This document shows, piece after piece, positions 47,201 through 58,853 of a stretch of DNA of 59,480 bases. How positions within the stretch are numbered: the first letter of the stretch is position 1; every line of letters starts with the position of its first letter. The stretch comes from Klebsormidium nitens (Eukaryota > Streptophyta > Klebsormidiophyceae > Klebsormidiales > Klebsormidiaceae): positions 33,556 through 93,035 of the forward strand of contig DF237318.1 of NCBI GenBank assembly GCA_000708835.1, given 5' to 3'. Both the position numbers and the translations under genes were made by a program. The notes below the pieces were generated by a model. It was not told the DNA's origin and did not search any database. It saw only the letters and a program-made list of their open reading frames with translations.

Positions 47201-50200
47201 GACGTGGAAGTACTTAGAAGAAAAGGTTACGTTGCAAACCTGCCAGTTGACCACGATTCACAAAGCTCGCAATCCTAAGCGCCAACGACCAAGCCGCTCA
47301 GATCCTTACCCCAAAATTCAAAAACCAACTTCAAACCCCCAAAACTTTTTCTTACCTGTCGCCGCAGGAGGTGGAAGCAATAGGCGGGCGTGGTAACGTT
47401 GCAGAGCTATCGGTTGACTGCGGAATTACAAGCCTCACAACACTTTGAATAGCAGGTACACTCCATCACCCGGAATCCTATCCTTATTGTTAACCCCGAA
47501 ACGTTGCCTTACCTGGCGCCGCAGGACGTGGAAGTAGTTGGCGGGCGTGGTCACGTTGCAAACCTGCCAGTTGACCTGCTGCAGCTGGCGGCGGAGCGAG
47601 GGGTCCATCTCGGGAATGACGTTCGGGTTGTCGTCACTCATCTGGAGATACCGCTCCAGCCGCGCGCTGCTGTGCTCGGGGCCCTGCCCGTCGTACCTGG
47701 CAGCCGGCGCGAGGATGAGTAAAAGACGAAGAAAGTTGCGAAGTAAAACATGAAGGGTTTAGATAGGGTTTTGTCGTAATGGGACCGATTCTTTGTCAGC
47801 CTCGGGCCCTGCCCGTCGTACCTGGCAGCGGGCGCGAGGATGAGTCAAACGACTAGCGAACGAACATAGCGAACCAGAACATCAAGGGTTACGTCGAGTT
47901 TTGTGGTTATTATGAGCGACTCCCTGTTACGCTCGAGGCCCTGCCTGTCCTACCTGGCAGCGACAATCGAAAAGTCGCAAAACCATAAAGAAGAATTCTG
48001 GGCTAAGTCGATGTGAGGAATTCGGCGACAAGGACATTCACACTTTGTTGTGATCTGGGCGATTGCTCGGCTCGGGGCCGACCCTCGTGTCTTAGCAAGG
48101 GTGGGTTTTGGAATGCTTGTCAGGATTCCAACAGAGAGGATGTATCTACGCAATCAAGATGAACACGAACAGCGTTTTCCGGTGCAATGTTTCAAGACTT
48201 GCATCGACAGTATTCGGTTGCACGACTCCCAGATCTGGCCACGAAGTCGGAAGAGCGCAGCGTTTAATTCTAGATTCATTACATGGTGGTCACACATGGC
48301 AATCACATCACGAAGTGGGAGAAGAAGTGAGCCGAGCATTGCTAAAGCAGAACGACAAAACCTGGGTAAAATCGAGGTTAGAGCCTAACCCGTGGGGCAG
48401 CAGGCAGACGAGCCCTGTCTGGCGCAGCCACTTGGCCTCCCCACTGCTGATGAACTGGTCAAAGATAACCTGCGCGCCGTTTGCAAAGTCCCCGAACTGC
48501 GCCTCCCAGATCACCAGCGAGTTAGGGTTCTCCATGGAGTAACCCAGCTCGTAACCCAGCACGCCGAACTCGGAGAGGCTCGAGTTGGTGACAGTGAAGC
48601 GCTCGGGGTCGCCCTCCTGGGACGGGGTCACGTGGTCCAGCGGGCAGTACTGCCGCCCGTTCTCCTGCGGGTAGCATTCGCTTATTTAACATTTGTTTTT
48701 ATTCTTGTTTCTGTTTTCCTGCAGGTACGAAACTCGAAAGACATTATGAACTCTTCAAAACCCCTCGTTGAGTGCAGTTAGTGAACACCGCTAAGTCCCT
48801 CGTTCTGCGAGGCTTGGACGGAACAGCAAGCAGCACACTGCAGCTGTGGGTTCCCAAGATTGCGGAATTGCCTTTGGACATGATTAAAACACGAAAATAC
48901 AGGTCAAATTTCAAAAAAAGATCTGGGAAGCTTTACCTGGTCGAGCAAAACGATTTCCCTGTGGCGGCAAAAGGAAGAAGAAGGAAACATAGGAAACCGC
49001 ACAGCTTGCGACGCCTTAGAGGGCGGCACTCCTCGTCCAGTTGACAGCCAGAAAGTGTTCTTGGAGACATTTCCATAAGGAGTCCAGTGCGCACTTTGAT
49101 TTAATTATAAACACGATGACTCCACTCTGCAGAGCTCAGCTCGGGAATCCCCAACTCCGGCTGGATGGGTTTGAAACTGCCTTCTGAAAGACCGATACGA
49201 ATCCAAGAGCGTCTATCTGTTGCCAACAGAAGCTGACCGTGACGTTGCCCAGCCGAGTCGTCCCCCAGCCGAACTTGCATCAGTGCCCCGCCTGTATAAC
49301 TTTTTGAGTTCTTAACATCAAAGCCATCTGAAACTCTCTGATGCCAGTGGGTTGCGACCGAAGCTCGGCTTTTCAGAACCTCTACCACGGTGTGGTAATT
49401 CCGAGAAGAGCAGATCGCGTGGAGACCCATTCTATAGTCAGTAGTTCGGTTTCGTAAATTCACAACCAGAAAAGCCATCAGTATCTTGAGAGTTTACTTG
49501 TATGAATGAGACCAATCTCCTGGAACCCTCGCCTGGTTGCGCACCCATCAAACAGTGGAGAGCCGAAAGAAGGTTCTAATCCTCAGAAGGTCTGAAGCTT
49601 TGCAGCCGTGAAAGCCGAAAAAGGACTTCAGACGGTTCAGTGTGATCTAAACAAGGTTTCTTGAACCCCAACCTGGTCGTGCAGCACGGCGTGCCTATGA
49701 CTGAACGTCCCCCGCTCCACGTCTTGCCCGCTCAACCGCACGTGGTTGCCCTCCACGATGAGCGTCCCGAACGCAAGTGCCTCTGCGGTCGCCCAGTCCA
49801 CCCCCTGCAGAACGTAGACCAAATTCAGGACGCTAAGAGATGGCGTGACAGAGTGCCATCGGTTGCTGCGCCGGAACCATCTTCAGGACGCCAATGTATG
49901 TCTGTCTGCTTCGACCTGACCCCTTCCAATTGGGTCGTGATGAAAGAAACGTTTTGTCGAGCGCTTGAAGCCGTATGCTCGTCTGATCATCTCATTGTGT
50001 TCTTGAAAGCGAGGCTTTCCATCCTAAGAGCTCCGATTACTCTTCAAGCTTGCTCTCAATCGGGACCCCCAACTCACGTGCTTATAAGAATGGGCGGACG
50101 TCACAAGTTAACACTCGGCGTCGCTCCACCCAGGGTGACATCAAAACAAACAGAAAGCACTGATAGGTCTTCTGCAAGCCAGAGTGTGAACAGCCTTCCA

Positions 50201-53200
50201 CGTGGCATCTTGAGGATTGCACACGTGGCCAGCACATTGGGTGAGAAAGGATGCAGCCCGCACCTCGCCGGTCTCGATCATCTTCTGGCGCTGCTCGTAC
50301 ACCCTCCGGATGCCCCGGTGGGGGTTGAAGCCCTCGGGGAATGTCGTCACGGCCTGGCCCACCTGCTTCAGGACCTCGGGGTTGACCCCCGTGTTCTTGA
50401 TCTTGGAGATCTGCTCCGGGCCCTTGAAGCCTGGGGAAAACAAGGAGACCAATGCTTACATGACGAACGAAGCTGTAACATTGTGTTCATTATTTTGGAG
50501 GTCTTTGCCAGGCACGTTAAGCCTGGGGTGAAGTTAAACCGACATAAGTTGACCCCCATGTTCTTGATCTTGGAGATCTGCTCCGGGCCCTTGAAACTGG
50601 GGGGAAAAGGAGAGATGAAGAATGCTTAACGAACGAACGAAACTCCGTCATGGCATTCATTTTGGACGTGTACTCCAGGCCCGTTAGCCTGGGGGAAAGT
50701 CAAACCGACATAACTTGACCCCCGTATTCTTGATCTTGACACCTGGGGGAAACAAAGAGACCAATGGTTTGGAAAACGAACGACACCTCACCTGTGTTCA
50801 TATTAATAGAGTTCTGCTCAAGGCCCTTCAAGCCAGGGGGGGAAGTCAGATCAACAAAAAATCAAAAACCAACAGAAGACCCCTGAAACCTGGGGGAAGC
50901 GAAGAGACGAGTGTTTGATTGGACAAGGAAAGGTTCACCTCCGTGTTCTTGATCTTAGAGCTTGGCTCCGGGCCCTGAAGAATTGATTCTTCCGTGTCTA
51001 CAAGTATGTTGTTCGAGCTTCCAGGAAGGGGGCAGCCAAGGTTGCGACAGTAAAGCGGTCTGCCGAAACAAGTCGTTTTCGACAAAGAATGAAATCTTGA
51101 ACTGGTTTCTAGATTGAAGTGGGGAAAGTAGAGAGAACGACCTCGCCTTGAAGGAAGGCCATCAAGCGACAGCTGTAGAAAACAAGAGCAACTTCAAGTT
51201 TTGGAGCAAGACCAGCCAAAAGCTGGGGGTCGGGAGCAAAAACCGTTTGCAAAGCACACTGCACAAACCCCTTGCAACCACTAGTTGCAGAAAAGAGTCA
51301 GAGAAAGTGACTGATCAGTAAGGAAGAAAAGCGGAAGCAGGTCGTTAATTCTGTTCATGCCCACCTGCCCAGCGGAAGCCACGCGCGCATCTTTACTGGC
51401 CAAATTGACTCAAAAGATGACACTTCGTGCGCTGCACATAACAGGCCGTTACAACGACTTTCACCAAGTCCAGTTTATCGTGTTCTCACGCATTTCGTAC
51501 CTGACCAGTAAGATGTGAGCCAGTCGCGCGTCTCGGGCTTGTAGCTCTTGGAGGCCTCGAACTGTTCGTTCAGGATGGCTAGCACGCGGTCCTGCGTTTT
51601 CTTGATCTCCTCGTCCGTCAGCTGTCCGCCGCGCTTCAGCTTCTCTTGGTACAGTTGGAGCGCCGGCGGGTGGCTTTTGATCACCTGGCAAAGGGAGCGA
51701 GAACATCAACAACAGTCTCTTAAGGCTAGATAAGGTATGGAAAAGGGTGAGCGAGCTTTCAAAGTAAGCTGCCCGCCGCTTAGCTCAGCTTCTCTTGGTA
51801 CAGTTGGAGCGCCGGCGGGTGGCTCTTGATCACCTGGCAAAGGGAGCGAAAAGATAAGAACAGGTTTTTGGTCAAAGAGAAGCGAAAAAGCATGAATGAG
51901 TTTCTCTAAGCTGCCCGCCGCGCTTCAGCTTCTCCTGGTGCAGTTGGAGCGCCGGCGGGTGGCTCTTGATCACCTGGCGACGAAAGCGAAAAGATCATGA
52001 ACAGGTTTTTAATGCTCAAAAAGGGGCGAAAAAGCATGAACGAGTTTCTATAAGCTGCCCGCCGCGCTTCAGCTTGTCTTGGTACAGTTGGAGCGCCGGC
52101 GGGTGGCCATCGATCACCTGGCGACGAAAGCGAAAAGATCAAGAAACAGGTTTTGGGAGGTCAAATAAGGCGTGGACAAACATGACGGAGTTCTTTGATA
52201 AGCTGCCCGCCTCGCTTCAGCTTCTCCTGGTACAGATGCAGCGCGTGCGGATGCCTTTTGACGACCTGGCAAAGGGAGCGAGATTATCAAAAACACTTTT
52301 TGAAAGGTCGATGTGGGGTGGCAAAGCAATTTCTGAAGGTAGATATGGGGTTGGAAAAGCATAAGTGGGTTCTTTGATAAGCTGCCCGTCGAGCTTCAGC
52401 TTTTCTGATGCAGCTGCTTTGTTGATAAGATGCCCGTCGAGCTTCAGCTTTTCTGATACAGCTGCAGCGCCCCGGTGGGCTGTTGATTCCCAGTGGCAAG
52501 TGCACCATAAAAGTTGGGAAGAAATCCGGGATGCCTTTCTCAACGTTATGAACTCGTGTTGGGATCGAAAAGTACGGAACTTCCAGCACGTTCAAAGGAA
52601 CGAGCTTCGTGACGACCAGAAACCACCAAAAAGCTTCCACAATACCTATTTATAGCTTCTTCTGCAATTCCTGAAACTCAAAACAGCCCCAGACGACAAA
52701 CCCACGGCACACAAGCTGAGTGCAACTCATGGTGCAACTTCAGAGTCCACAAGTTCGCTTGCTTCAAACGCAAGCCCACAGTCCGTAACCATGCAAATCA
52801 AAGATCCTACAAACAAAGCAGAATGCAGAACCGATTCCGGACCCGGACCAATGTTCGGACGCTGCGACTCACGCTGTACATCTTGGGCTGCGTGAAGGAC
52901 GGCTCGTCCAGCTCGTTGTGCCCAAAGCGCCGGTAGCACACGATGTCAATGACGACGTCATCGCCCCACTTTTGGCGCCACTCCACCGCCAGCTCAAACA
53001 CGTGCACCACCGCCTCCACGTCATCGCCGTTGACGTGGAAGATGGGGGCGTTCAGCGCTTTTGCGACGTCCGTGCAGTAGGGGGACGAGCGGCTATGCTT
53101 GGGGTCGGTCGTAAACGCAACCTAGGAATCGACGAAAACCTTGTGTAAGTTAGTAGGACATAGGATCGGGGGATTGAGCACCTTGGCCTGAGAGACGGAT

Positions 53201-56200
53201 TCAAGTTCCATTGGATTACTTAAGGAATGGTTGCATCCAGTACTTTGCAGATCTGGAGATTGACCACCACCTGGAGAGCACCCTCGCCTGGAGTTTAAAA
53301 AGAATCCTTAGACAGAGTAATCTACCCCTATCAGAGGAACCGAGGACGCTGCCAAACAATGATTGACGAACAATCTCCTGCGAACGGCCTCACAGAAGGC
53401 AGATAGACACCTGTGGGCACGAGATGTTGGATGCGCGGACCCCTGTTGCAGCGCATTACTTTGGTCACCCCTACAATCACCACGCGCACTGATCTGGTTG
53501 TTTACCACCATGTGAATCATTCCCGCCGACGTGTGGTTAAGCGAAACTAATTGTCTTGCAAACCACTTTCTATGACCAGAAAACGTTTGACTTACCTGCT
53601 TGATGACCACCACATAATCATCCCCCACGTCGTGTAGCTGGGCAGATCGCACAATCCAAACGTCTCCTTGATCAGCAGCCTCTGTAATCAGAACCAAAGC
53701 GACTAACCTGGTTGTTGACCACCATATAGATCATCCCCCCGGTCGTGTAGTTCGGCAGAACCCTAAAATGTAACGCCACGTATAAGCAGAGTCAAACCCA
53801 CTAACCTGGTTGTTGACCACCACGTGGATCATCCCCCCCGTCGTGTAGTTGGGCAGATCGCTCAGATGGAACGTCTCGTAAACCACGCCCTGCCCCGCGA
53901 AGCTGCCGTCCCCGTGCATCAGAACGCCCATGTTGCGCTTGCGCTTGGTGTCTCCGGTGTAGTACTGCTTCGCGCGGGTCTTGCCCATGACAACCGGGTC
54001 GACGGCTTCCAGGTGGCTGGGGTTGGCAACTAGAGAGAGGTGGATGTGCTTGCCGCCGAGGGTGGGCCGGTCGTAGGACGTGCCCAGGTGGTACTTGACG
54101 TCACCAGAGCCGGTGTAGAGGTCCTGGGGGAAGAAAGGGGGTCACGGATACATGTGTGCACTCGGAGAAGACGATGAAGATGCAATCGAAAGAGTGACAG
54201 GCGCGCGGCTCAGCCTGCTGCTAGGAATAATAACACTTTGTGCCAGTGGCGCTGGACTCCGCTAAACGAGGTCCAGGCGTCCTGGAAAAGGACAGAAAAA
54301 GTATATTGGACAGAGGCATCCAAAAGAAACCTGAAATCCAAAAAGGGCAAGCGAAGAATGCGGGCAAAGTTGCTCCAGAGAACTGCGGGTGACATAAGAC
54401 CTCACATGAAGGCCAATGACAAGAAGGAAAAACGACCGGGTCATTCTCAAAAGCCAGCTGGGTGAACAGGGGCACCAAAGTTGGAGAATGCTAAATTGAC
54501 ACGTTGCAGTCAAGAACTCATTCTCTCAACAAGCAGATTTTTGTTGGTGAGCCCGCCACTAGCTCGATGGTCGCTGCTTAAATGTCCGGCTTTCGAAACG
54601 TTCTGGAAAGACATTTTGAGGCCTTGGAGGCACTTGGAAGCTTGCACGTTTGATCTCAGTAAGTTTACGAAAACCTGCCTTTTGGATGCGTCGCTGTCCC
54701 TGCGGCCACCTGAGGCGCTCACATCCCTGACCATGTCTGGCGGGGACCATTCATGAAACAGACACAAGCTTAGAGAGACGACGAGAAACAAGTCGTTTTC
54801 GGAACAAAGTGGGAAACCCCGGAAGAATCCAGTCAATACAGTATGTGGCACCGGCTCGGAGCCCCACTGACTCCCTCGGCAAAACAACTCCTTTAGCTAA
54901 GCACTCTTTACCGAACACTTGACGTTCGCTTCAAGGAAGCAAACAGACACTCACCCCTTCGTCCGCAATGGGCTTGAGCCCCCCGCTGAACTCGCTGAAG
55001 ATCTGCGCGAGCGGCTTGCGCACCACGTTGCCCAGGACGTTCAACCGGCCCCTGTGCGGCATCCCAATCACGATGCTCTCCACCCCTAGATCCGCCGCCC
55101 GGTCAATCATTTCCTTCAGCCCGGGAATTAGGGTTTCGCAGCCCTCGAGCCCGAAGCGCTTGGCGGCGGTCCACTTTTGCGACAGGAAGGCTTCGAAGAG
55201 GTGGCCCCACATGAGTCGGTCCAGAATGACGGCCTTGCGGTCTTTGGAGTAGGGTGTCATGTGGGGTGCCTCGATCTTCTCGCGCAGCCAATTGCAGCGG
55301 TCGCGGTCGGGTATGTGCATGTACTCGTAGCCAACGGTGCCGCTATACGTTTGCCTGACGGGAAGGTGTGCGAAGCTTTAGAACACAATATTCTCAACGA
55401 TCATTTTGCAGAGGGTCTTACTATGATACACAAGAGGATCTTATTATGAGACACACAACGGTCGTCTACATGAACTTGTAGCCGATGGGGGCCGCAGTGG
55501 GTGTGCCTGACAGGGGGAAAGGCCTCTGCAGCAATGATTTTCTGCACTTTCGCAAATCTATGTCGAGCTAGGAGTGCGGGAAATAAAATCGATGGGCAGG
55601 TACTCGTAGTGGCCGGTTCCACAGATTTGCTTGACCAAAACCCAGTGCAGAGCTTCGGCTTTCCAATATCGGGATAGTTATTTGGAGAGAAGAGCGCAGA
55701 ACGAAATACATCGTAACCCAAGTTGCTCGAGTAGGAGCTAAGAAACCAAGGTTTCCCTATCTTACTCTTCGAAAGACCTGAGAAGAAGCGCAAAGGTTAC
55801 CATCTGCTCATCCTCGGGAACTCGTAGCCAAACATGTGGGCAAGTAACCTCGTCTAGGAGAGAAGCCGAGAGGAGCTCGGAACCGAGAGAAGCATTCGTC
55901 TAAATCCTACGACAGCCTTCCAAAAGCCACGCATCGATTGACGGATTCTGAGCCTTGCGAGTGGATGACACCAGCGTAGGCTTCCTCGTGTACCAGGAAG
56001 ACACCCAGTTCTGCAAGAACCACATAACGGCGTCTCCTGAACCCGTTCTCTTATGCAACAAACACGGTCTCTCTGAAGGATCTAAAGCAAAAATGCGCCC
56101 ACTTACTCAAGCCTGGTCAGGATGGCCCTCAGCGTCTGTCGGGGCCTGTCCTCCGACAGGAAGCCCTTCATCCGCCACGTCCCCAGAAAGAACTCCCGGT

Positions 56201-57721
56201 CCAGGTCCGCGTCCGTGAAGCCGTACAGAGCCGGGTCGAGCTCGATCGGCAGCGCGCGGTCGTCGAGACCCAGGGGGTCCAACTTGGCAGCATAGTGGCC
56301 GCTCACCTGTACGGAGTATCAGGCTTCAGGACTTCATGTTTCTCGGGTTTCGGGTTCCGGGTTCCGAATTGCGGGTTTTGGAGATCGGCGTTCGAAATCA
56401 CGATTTTAGGGTCTTAGGATTTTGAGGGTTTCGGGGATCCGAGATCGTGCTCAATCACGATGAGTTGCTGGGGTCCCCCGAGATGCTGGCACCGCTTTTT
56501 GAAGAGCTCAGACACGGATAATACCTTGCATACGATGGTGTTTCCCAGGACCATGAGTGGAAAGTACCTTTCAAACAAGACCAACAGCTGCTCAAACTTG
56601 ATGCAATTCCCTAAGATCGTTGAACTTTAGTCAGACTCTTGGATGTTTCTGGATGGGCAAGCCTGAAACTGCTCCCATCAACAGCTGAAATAGAAGAGTC
56701 AAACGGTCGGAAGTGGGACTTCACCTGATAAGCGCGGATCAGGAGCAGCAGACGCATGCTCTCCTGGATCGTTTGACCGGACACGGCTGCCTCCGAAGCC
56801 GACCCCGTGAAGTTCCTGCGCCAAATAAATCTTGATGAGATAGGAATCCCAAGGAAAGCCAGACCGACTTAACCAACAGTTGAGCTGGCACTGAAGATTG
56901 CAAAACACCGTCTGACTTTTGCCAACCTTCAGTGTAAAGTTCTCTCGATCTCCATCCTAACGCAAGCATCAGGCTCTCGCAAACGTCCTTTCCCCTACGA
57001 AAGTAATTTTCAGTGTAAACTTCTCTCGATCTCCATCCCAACGCAAGCATCAGGCTCTCGCAAAACTTCCTTTCCCATACAAAGGTGGACATCTTTGACA
57101 CCGGTCCGAATCCGTCTTCCTTCTCTGGCCCGGTTGCCGCAACTGCAAGGCCTTTCCTTCCGAAAACAATTCCAAACATGTGCAAGAAAAACATGGTCTA
57201 CCCTTGTACCAGCGTTGATGCAGCCTCTCTGAAGTTTTTCGACTCCCCTTATATAAAAACCCTTGTGCACAATAACTTGATGGATTGTCAACCCTGGCTT
57301 TGGTCCAACCCGGTCCAAGCAATTGTACAGAGCTCACTTTGACGATACCCTGGACGACTTTGCAACGAGAAGAAAGGACTCACTGGAAGAAGATGTCCCA
57401 CGAGGGGTCCACGCTCTTCGGGTCCGCCTCCCATGCGCGCTGGAGAGCCTCCAGCCACACGCTGCTAGTGCCATCCAGGAAATTGTCCGAGAGCTTGGAC
57501 AGCGGCACAGACACCGGCTCGGCAGCCTTGAGCGCGGCGCTCGCGGTATGGAAGGTGCGGGCAAAGCGGAACCGGCGGGCGTCAATGCCTGCTAAGTACG
57601 AGCGGGCATTAGTATACGTGCGACGGACGTTGAGTGTGAGTGGGCGCAGAGAGTATAGGAGACCGGCTGAGTGTTGAGGCAGGCCACCGAAGCGCATAGA
57701 CGGGCAGAGGAGAGCAGGCAT
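44300..57721 (-). CDS. 2-oxoglutarate dehydrogenase E1 component, mitochondrial
   Basis: Fourteen exons: 57721-57384, 56815-56725, 56306-56107, 55354-54955, 54123-53806, 53121-52873, 51684-51501, 50430-50264, 49804-49673, 48665-48390, 47696-47513, 46407-46192, 45669-45546 and 44520-44300, about 1032 residues, the usual length. Residues 1 to ~60 form an Arg/Ser-rich presequence. Landmarks are [28 protein letters not shown], the thiamine-diphosphate motif GDG at 414-416 with NN at 447-448, [84 protein letters not shown] and [13 protein letters not shown]. The enzyme decarboxylates 2-oxoglutarate in the TCA cycle complex in the matrix. All joins are in phase except exon 9 to 10, where GAGAAACGGG has one base too many (see findings). 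Most large introns carry tandem copies of the adjoining exon ends. Confidence 0.93.
45183..45462 (-). repeat. Copies of OGDH exon 13 3' end with donor
   Basis: The true exon end reads, on the plus strand, TTACTGGGGTAGCGGTTGAG at 45542-45561. The same word recurs in the following intron at about 45439-45458 and 45299-45318, and more weakly at 45189-45205 (CTCACTGGGGTAGCAATGA). Each keeps the donor CAGTAAG or a variant of it. Confidence 0.8.
45888..46085 (-). repeat. Copies of OGDH exon 12 3' end with donor
   Basis: The plus-strand sequence CACCTTGCCGCTGACGAGGA plus GAGCCGCTTGACGCCCTCTTCCC marks the exon end near 46189-46232. It recurs at about 46032-46075 and 45889-45933. A separate fragment from the middle of the exon (GGGCGCCATGATGGTCAGCG) sits at 46483-46502, on the other side of the exon. 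Confidence 0.85.
47040..47415 (-). repeat. Copies of OGDH exon 11 3' end with donor
   Basis: Three decaying copies of the exon end lie in the following intron, at about 47345-47415, 47188-47262 and 47045-47112. Shared plus-strand words are CGCAGGACGTGGAAGTA and GTTGCAAACCTGCCAGTTGA. The nearer copies still keep the (A)CCTG donor context. Confidence 0.8.
47800..47962 (-). repeat. Copies of OGDH exon 11 5' end with acceptor
   Basis: The plus-strand word CTCGGGGCCCTGCCCGTCGT then ACCTGGCAGC marks the true acceptor edge at 47676-47705. It recurs at about 47801-47830 (very similar) and 47933-47961 (more diverged), both in the preceding intron. Exon 11 therefore has echoes on both sides. Confidence 0.8.
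50550..50990 (-). repeat. Copies of OGDH exon 8 5' end with acceptor
   Basis: The exon start (plus strand TTCTTGATCTTGGAGATCTG then CTCCGGGCCCTTGAAGCCTGGGG) recurs at about 50560-50605. Shorter or more diverged forms are at 50727-50748, 50813-50850 and 50945-50980. All lie in the preceding intron. Confidence 0.8.
51786..52500 (-). repeat. Array of OGDH exon 7 5' end copies
   Basis: The plus-strand core CAGCTTCTCTTGGTACAGTT then GGAGCGCCGGCGGGTGGCTTTTGATCACCTGGC marks the true exon start at about 51636-51690. It is repeated at about 51786-51840, 51925-51981, 52068-52124 and 52214-52270, with degraded fragments at 52390-52410 and 52440-52497. The period is 120-150 bp. Each copy keeps the acceptor CAG and the first codons ([16 protein letters not shown]), then runs into stops. 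Confidence 0.9.
53490..53760 (-). repeat. Copies of OGDH exon 5 3' end with donor
   Basis: The exon end encoding [11 protein letters not shown] with its donor (plus strand AACCTGGTTGTTGACCACCA from 53803) recurs at about 53704-53757, 53593-53650 and 53491-53537. Similarity falls with distance from the true exon, and the spacing is about 100-110 bp. Confidence 0.85.
56928..57083. repeat. Tandem duplication inside OGDH intron 1
   Basis: A unit of about 80 bp (56928-57008) is repeated at 57009-57083 with few changes; both contain TCTCTCGATCTCCATCC and ACGCAAGCATCAGGCTCTCG. Unlike the other repeats in this gene it does not include an exon edge. Confidence 0.85.
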
Positions 57722-58853
57722 CGGGGAATGTAAGAGGGCTTGGCAAGTAAGGGGCGCATCTCAGTTTGTGAACGAGCGTCAGAAACCACAAGGTGGCCTC
57801 AGAGCCTGCTGGCAATTCACTTGAGATGAGGCTCAGGGCCTGCTTAAAATGGTGATGCTGATTGCCACCAGTATTCCTTTCACTTATACAGGTCTTAAAC
57901 TTTGTAAGGCAATTATTTTTGAAAGGAAACAGATTCCACTTAACGCGCAATTGCACACTGACTTTGATTCTCGAAGCCCCCTCGACAGGCCAAGTCCAGT
58001 AACCCTCTTTGGGGATGTCGAGTGCGCATCTTTTTATAAGTCTACACCAAAGTATAAAACCAAGGCAGGGTTGGATAGTCTGAATTTTACTTCTGTCTGA
58101 AAGAGCAAGCAAATGATCACAAATTTGCAAGGGATATGTCAACAAGGAATGGGGGGTAAGAGCGGCTTGAAGCGGAGCCACCTCCAGAAAAAGAAATCCC
58201 AGACAAAGCATGTGAAATGCTGAATGCTCTCATGGAAAAGGGCATCAGCATCAACAGACAGCATCGGCAATAGGAACAGAGTGGGTGTTATTTCCAAAAA
58301 GTTGCAAAACCGAAGTGCATGACAAAATACAAGAGAGCATGACACGATGACAAATTGCGTGGCCACGTTTACAAACCCTTGTCCCTGAAGAGCCTAGACT
58401 CCAATCTCCAGATTTCACTGTCCTCAGTGTGCAATCAAAGACACACTCAGCTTGCCTATTTATCCTTGACAACCTAAACACTGATACGTCCTACCTATAA
58501 ACAGCAAATGCAAATTCCGATCGATATGAGCCAATGTTGAGATGTAAGTTGCATACATGGGTGCTTAAAGTATGGGTAAAAAGGGAGCTGATTGGATTGA
58601 AGCTCTCAAATTGCAATTGATATTGACAGAAGTTAAAAGTTGTCGATCAACCGCTGCATGAAGGGAGTTATCATTTTTTGACCGCCATAAGCCTTGCAAA
58701 CGCTGCAAATAACAGTGATAACACGCCTTCGATCTAGCCAGATGTTGGTTGGAATGAGGAATCGGTGATCATACAATTGACCCGATGTCCTTATGCAGCA
58801 TTCAAAGGTGAACCGAAACCACGCAAGTACCGGTAATCCAACAACGCACATAC
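57722..58853. other. Upstream region of OGDH E1
   Basis: This region holds the promoter and 5' leader of the OGDH E1 gene. If the exon at 58854-59025 belongs to a separate minus-strand gene, its remaining exons should also be here. The frame ending at 58633 (AYGGQKMITPFMQRLIDNF) could be a last exon, but no phase-consistent join was found. Confidence 0.35.

Noticed and set aside
49661-50629. 322-codon plus-strand open frame
   Set aside because: It is antisense to OGDH exons 8 and 9 and their intron. It lacks any family motif, and the opposite strand is clearly coding.
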